Shown here in pieces: positions 59,601 to 64,000 of a stretch of 64,000 nucleotides of DNA. How positions within the stretch are numbered: the stretch's first letter is position 1; each line of letters begins with the position of its first letter. The stretch lies in contig CM052354.1 of assembly GCA_028551475.1 (NCBI GenBank), forward strand, positions 2,277,391 through 2,341,390, in the 5' to 3' direction. Both the position numbers and the translations under genes were made by a program. This stretch comes from Casuarina equisetifolia. Taxonomy: Eukaryota; Streptophyta; Magnoliopsida; Fagales; Casuarinaceae. Below the pieces are notes generated by a model. That model ran no database searches. It saw nothing but the letters and a program-made list of their open reading frames with translations, and was not told where the DNA came from.

Positions 59601-60432
59601 ATTGTTGTGGAGAGAATGGTAGTAGTAGTATACTTGAAAGAATTTATATAATTGCATTGAGATGTTAAATCAAGCTAAATACTTAAAGGCATTCAAAATT
59701 GTAAACTCTTATAAATTTTGTAAATTTCTAAACAATTTTTTTTAAGTTCAAATACATTTTATCATGATTTCTTTAAAGATTATAAAACAAACTTTATCTT
59801 GACAAAAAAATTGATAATTTTTTAAGCAATCATATATTTATTTTGTACTTATCACAATTAACTTTATACAATATTTTTGATATGTTGCACGTTAATATAC
59901 CTTTATTCATATGTGATCAAACTAGTTTTATATAATTAGGATTGGAGAAAAAAGATTATTAATACATAACAAAAAGAATTTTTGGATTAAATGATAATGA
60001 AAAACACTTTTTAACAATTTTATTTGGATTTATTTTTATGCAGAGTTTGCTTACACAATGAAAGTTACTGAAAAGTGTGACGTTTATAGTTTTGGAGTGG
60101 TGGCATTAGAAATATTAATGGGAAGACATCCAGCAGAACTCTTAACTTTATTATCATCATCATCTTCTCCAAATATTGGCTTGCTTCAAATATTAGACCA
60201 ACGTCTACCAACTCCAAATCATTTGGTTGCACCAAGTATTTTTCTTGTTGCTAGCATAGCATTAGCATGCCTACATGTTGAGGCAAAGTCTCGACCTTCA
60301 ATGAAAAGTGTGTCCCAAATGTTTTTATGGCGTGAAAAACCAATGGTCAAGTCATTGCATGGGGTTTTGCTAGGGCAACTAAGAAACCATGGAATGTGTG
60401 TAATTGGACTAGGGAGTGGAAATCAAGTGTGA
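56676..60432 (+). CDS. LRR receptor-like kinase (subfamily XII/XI-like, MIK2/At1g35710 type)
   Basis: Two exons, 56676-58905 and 60044-60432; 872 aa. Order: signal peptide ([18 protein letters not shown]), LRRNT with [10 protein letters not shown], about 16 LRRs, membrane segment near 513-533 ([18 protein letters not shown]), kinase domain about 565-835. Kinase motifs are complete: [42 protein letters not shown] across the junction, [28 protein letters not shown] identifies an RD kinase. An upstream in-frame ATG (56628) would add 16 residues; I prefer 56676 because the signal peptide then begins normally. LRRs at 135-423 are three 96-aa super-repeats. Such kinases sense peptides or damage at the plasma membrane; ligand unknown. 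The intron (1,138 bp) site interrupts the APE motif, as usual in this group. Confidence 0.92.
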
Positions 60433-60636
60433 TTTTTTGTTACTAGTTTTAGTTTCATGTAATTGGATTAAGTTAGTTTCATAAAAGCAATGTTATGTAT
60501 GATCATTATAATAGCATAGATTGTGTAATTCTCTATGTGAATCCATTTATTTGTTATGTTCTTTTATCTAATAGTTTTCTGTCTTTAGTTATTATGAAGG
60601 TTCACCAAATGTCACAATATGTATAAGCTAAAAACT

Positions 60637-60900
60637 TATATTTGTTGGGTTCAAAATTACACCAAATATTTTCTTGTTGATAGTATTTCCCTACATATCT
60701 TAACCTTTAATGAAATGTGTGTTACAAACATTTTCATGCCATGACAAACCAATAGCCAAGTCATTGAATGGAGTTTAATGATGACAACTAAGAAACCATG
60801 GAATGTGTATAGTTGAATTGGGGAGTGAAACTCAAGTATAGTTGTTAGTTGTTAGTTTTTGTTTCATGTAATTCAAGAACTTATAGTTTTATGAAACAAT
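60637..60900 (+). pseudogene. Fragment of the receptor kinase exon 2
   Basis: Aligns with 60220-60470 of the intact gene (ATTTTCTTGTTGATAG, CATGCCATGACAAACCAATAG, ACTAAGAAACCATGGAATGTG) and includes its 3' UTR start. Frame broken by deletions and stops. Only the last third of exon 2 is left. Confidence 0.8.
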
Positions 60901-61354
60901 ATTATTTATAAGATTATAAAACTATGGATGGTGTAATTTCATGAATGATGTTCATATACTTATTATGTTACACACAAACACACTTTCTAGCATTGAGTGT
61001 ACACTACATGATGAATAGAAAAACCAATTCTCTTTCTAGGAAACACATTTGCTATTTGATAAGAGAAAGAAATGATATTAGAAACTACATTGTCTCTATT
61101 TAAGTTCGAGTGCCAGGTGCTCTTTTACACCATTTAATAACCAATAGTGGCTTATCAAGACAAAGCACCCATTGATATATTTTATTTGCATTCTTTATTT
61201 GCCAACAATGAATCACTTCCACAAAAAAAATTATGATAGATAAATCACTTCCATGGCAGCAATTATGATAGATGGACTCTGTCTTACCAACAGAAATCAG
61301 CAAACCTACCAACCACAATAATAATCTTACTAGTTAAATTCACATTAGTTTCAA

Positions 61355-64000
61355 AAATTCATTGTCATACAATTCATTTGTAGATTATCACTTGAATTTT
61401 TTTGTGTTTCAATGGACATCTTCATTCCATTCTTAGTGCCCTACTCTTATCTCAATGCACGGCTAAGCAAACCCAATTGGAGCCAAAAGAGGGAAAAAAA
61501 AATGGAAATTTCTTTTATGTATGGAACTACAATGGACATATTGCATTTGAAGATATTGTTCAAGAAATTGAAGATTTTGACATAAAGTATTGCATTAGAA
61601 TAGGTGGCTAGTATAAGGTAGAGTTGCCTAGTAGAAAGGTGGTTGCATTGAAGGAGCTTCATCAATGACAGCATGAGAACCCAACACTTAATGAGTTTCT
61701 AGGAATGAAATAAAGGTGTTAACAAAGATCCATCATCGAAATATTATAAAAATTCATAAGTATTGTTTGCACAAAGGATGTATGTTTTTGATTTATGAGT
61801 ACATGAAAAAAGGATGTCTCTTTTGTGTCCTAAATGAAAATGATGAAGCTATAGAATTTGGTTAAAGTAAGAGGCTAAACAACATTAAAAGCATTGCTCA
61901 TGTTTCATTTTCAATGCATCATGAACACATTTTGAAAATAGTTCATTAAGATATAACAAGCAACAATATTTTATTAAACTTAAGTTAGAGGGTTTTGTCT
62001 TTGATTATGCCATGGCTAAAATTCTTGATCTTAGCTCTTTCAATCAACCATTAGTTGTAGGAACTTATGGTTACATTACTTCAGGTAAACTATTCTTCAT
62101 TTTTCCTTTTGTTGTTATATTTCTATCTATTATTTATATTTATTTTTTAGTCTTGGCTATCTTTATGATACATAAAACAAAGAACTAAAAGAAGTTATCT
62201 CCATTGTAGAAAAATGGTAATACAATAGAATTTTCTTTGCGTCATTGGTGCATGGGAGAGCACAAAATAGAATTTGTAAACTAGTACTAGAAGATGGATA
62301 AATTATCACAAAAGAAGAGGACTTGAGATATGCTATTATCTTATATTATAAGTCTATCCTTGGTAATGCCAAAAGTAGCTTCACCAACTTTGAAAGATAC
62401 ATATCTTTATTTCACAATGATGATTTATCAAAGTAGCTTGGCAAATAGTTTGCTTACCGAACAAGGAAAGGGGATTGGGGTTACTGAATCTTAAACTCTG
62501 GAATAAAGTCCTTTTAGGATGTATGCTTTGGACTTTCATAAATCTTCTATATGGTTCGTTATGGAGTAAGTGGATACATAGTATAAAATATAAAAGAACT
62601 TCAATAATGTAGCTTAATATCAAAGGTTCCATGATATGGAGTTGGAGAGGCCTACTCAAATTAAGACTCATGCTTACCTCAGTACTTTCTAGGTTTGCCT
62701 ATTGTTGTAAAGATATTTATTAGGACCTTCAACCAGTAAATGGAAAAGTGAATTGGTATGATCTAATTTGGATTGGTGGCATTTGCAAGTATAACTTCAT
62801 TGGATGGCTAGTGTGTTTGACTTTTTACAATAAAGAGAATGGTACATTGGCTCCCTATAGTTAACATCTACTATGACTTTTGTCAGTCTCAAGTAGAAAA
62901 CATGAGTCATCTTTTATTTGAATGTCCATGCACAATGTTGAATTGGAAGTATATCTTGGCTCAAAATGGAATTTGAAGTCACATTAGAGGATGAATGAAG
63001 AGTTACAATGGATGATCAAAGCATCTAAAGGTAAAGATTTGACTACAAAACTTCTTAAAATATTTGTTTTAGCGTGTATTTATTGTTTATGGGTAGAACA
63101 GAATAGAAGAAGATTTCAAAATAGAATAGCTGACATTCCAATATTGTTGGCTACAATAAAGAAAATTGTACAGGGGAGAGCTCTTCTACTTCAAAATATC
63201 AAGCCCTCACAAAGAAATGTCTCTTTGAATGAGATCTAGAGGCTTCCAACTGCTATTTTTTCTTACTCCTAATTTTTGGGAATTTGTTGTAATATTGAGG
63301 TATGCCATTATGCTTTTGTATATTACATTTTATTCATGCAACTTACATTAAAACCAAAAAAATAAAAAGGCTAGTGAAAAGAAATCAAATGGAAGAACCA
63401 TAAGGGAAACATTCTTTATACAATGTTCAAATTTTGAACTATATTACAAAAACTATAAAAAGCAAGTTCCATTGTTAGATTTTTTTCATTTATTTTGATT
63501 TTAAGTATTTTGTACTTGTAAAATTACAACTACGCAATGAGTTAAAATGAGATTTTTCTTTTTTGATGGGTTCTAAAGAAATATTGGAAAGAGTAAATGG
63601 GGCAACAAAGTAATTCTAGGATAAAAAAAAAAGTATTCAAATTTACAATGCCTTGCCATAAAAGGAGCAAGCTGGCGTAACATTAGTCGTTGATCCATTC
63701 CAAAGGCCTTTCATGTGGGTTAGCGTTGATAAAGTCAACAGCAAAAGATGAAGACTATAGCTGCTAGAAAAGATATTAAGGTAAGTATGATGATGGTGGT
63801 AGACTGGATGTAAGGACAAATGATGGTGATGTGCATGGTACTAGTAATGACAGCGGAATGAATTTATATAAATGCAGTGACATGTTAAATTAGGCTAAAC
63901 GCCTAAAGGAATCACAAAATTGTAAACTTCTATAACTTTGCGTAAGGTTTTGAATAATTGTGGAACTTAATCTTGTTTCTTTAAAAATCATTATTTAGGC
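61355..64000 (+). pseudogene. Partial, decayed copy of the receptor kinase
   Basis: 61355-62096 matches the last part of exon 1 (membrane segment to GTYGYI), with many stops and frameshifts: the GGCGSVY loop is GG then TAG, and HRD has lost its Arg. 62097-62330 and 63375-64000 match the intron (58906-59720). A LINE fragment splits the intron. The ectodomain and signal peptide are missing. Exon 2 would be expected beyond the right window edge. Confidence 0.88.
62370..63360 (+). mobile_element. 5'-truncated LINE tail (zf-RVT)
   Basis: Encodes, in pieces, KVAWQIVCLPNKERGLGLLN-type RT C terminus and the zinc-binding reverse transcriptase end: the open piece 62991-63239 contains KLLKIFVLACIYCLWVEQNR. 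It ends in an A-rich tail (63352-63368). Only the last ~1 kb of a LINE is present; no clear target duplication. Confidence 0.78.

Overview
This window is nuclear DNA of a flowering plant, almost certainly a eudicot. It is AT-rich, its genes carry GT-AG introns, and every recognisable protein is of a plant type: an OSCA/CSC1 channel, a 4-coumarate-CoA ligase-like enzyme, a plant LRR receptor kinase, KIB1-4/DUF295 proteins, defensin-like peptides and plant organellar ribosomal proteins. Species cannot be fixed from the sequence. All gene models are spliced by eye, with reading phase checked across every junction.

Layout. 107-5417: a complete but coding-dead Ty1/copia LTR retrotransposon with a GGGAC target duplication. 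5925-6431: a relic of a defensin-like promoter and signal-peptide exon. 7703-9622: mitochondrial-type ribosomal protein uL14 (HUELLENLOS type), 3 exons. 11882-13527: a defensin-like locus with one signal-peptide exon and two phase-compatible mature-peptide exons. 14.4-22.8 kb: a tandem segmental duplication of about 3.4 kb carrying two minus-strand DUF295 genes; the second copy was invaded by a 5'-truncated LINE and has grown a 123-bp-arm hairpin. 23093-25858: ribosomal protein bL35m, 4 exons. 25.9-30.9 kb: gene-poor, with degenerate repeats. 31519-40726: an 11-exon OSCA1-type channel gene (800 aa). 41.2-49.5 kb: three tandem non-coding units that each carry OSCA promoter-like and/or 3'-flank-like sequence with no channel body. 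51444-54815: a 6-exon peroxisomal 4CL-like gene (549 aa, C-terminal SRL) with a repeat-built leader. 56676-60432: a 2-exon LRR receptor kinase (872 aa), followed by two decayed partial copies, one split by another LINE fragment.

How it fits together. The genes do not form a pathway. uL14m and bL35m serve the organellar ribosome. The 4CL-like gene closely resembles the Arabidopsis peroxisomal enzyme that feeds p-coumarate into ubiquinone ring synthesis. OSCA1, the receptor kinase and the defensin-like peptides are typical of osmotic/mechanical sensing and defence or signalling. The dominant theme is local tandem duplication at every scale: 22-bp and 47-bp repeats, about 100-bp leader repeats, a 288-bp module inside the kinase gene, exon duplication in the defensin-like gene, and 2.5-3.4 kb segment duplications. 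The best candidates for something undescribed are the two-mature-exon defensin-like locus (six cysteines, C1-C8 pair missing), the inverted triplication/hairpin at 20.25-20.60 kb, and the three OSCA 'ghost' units.
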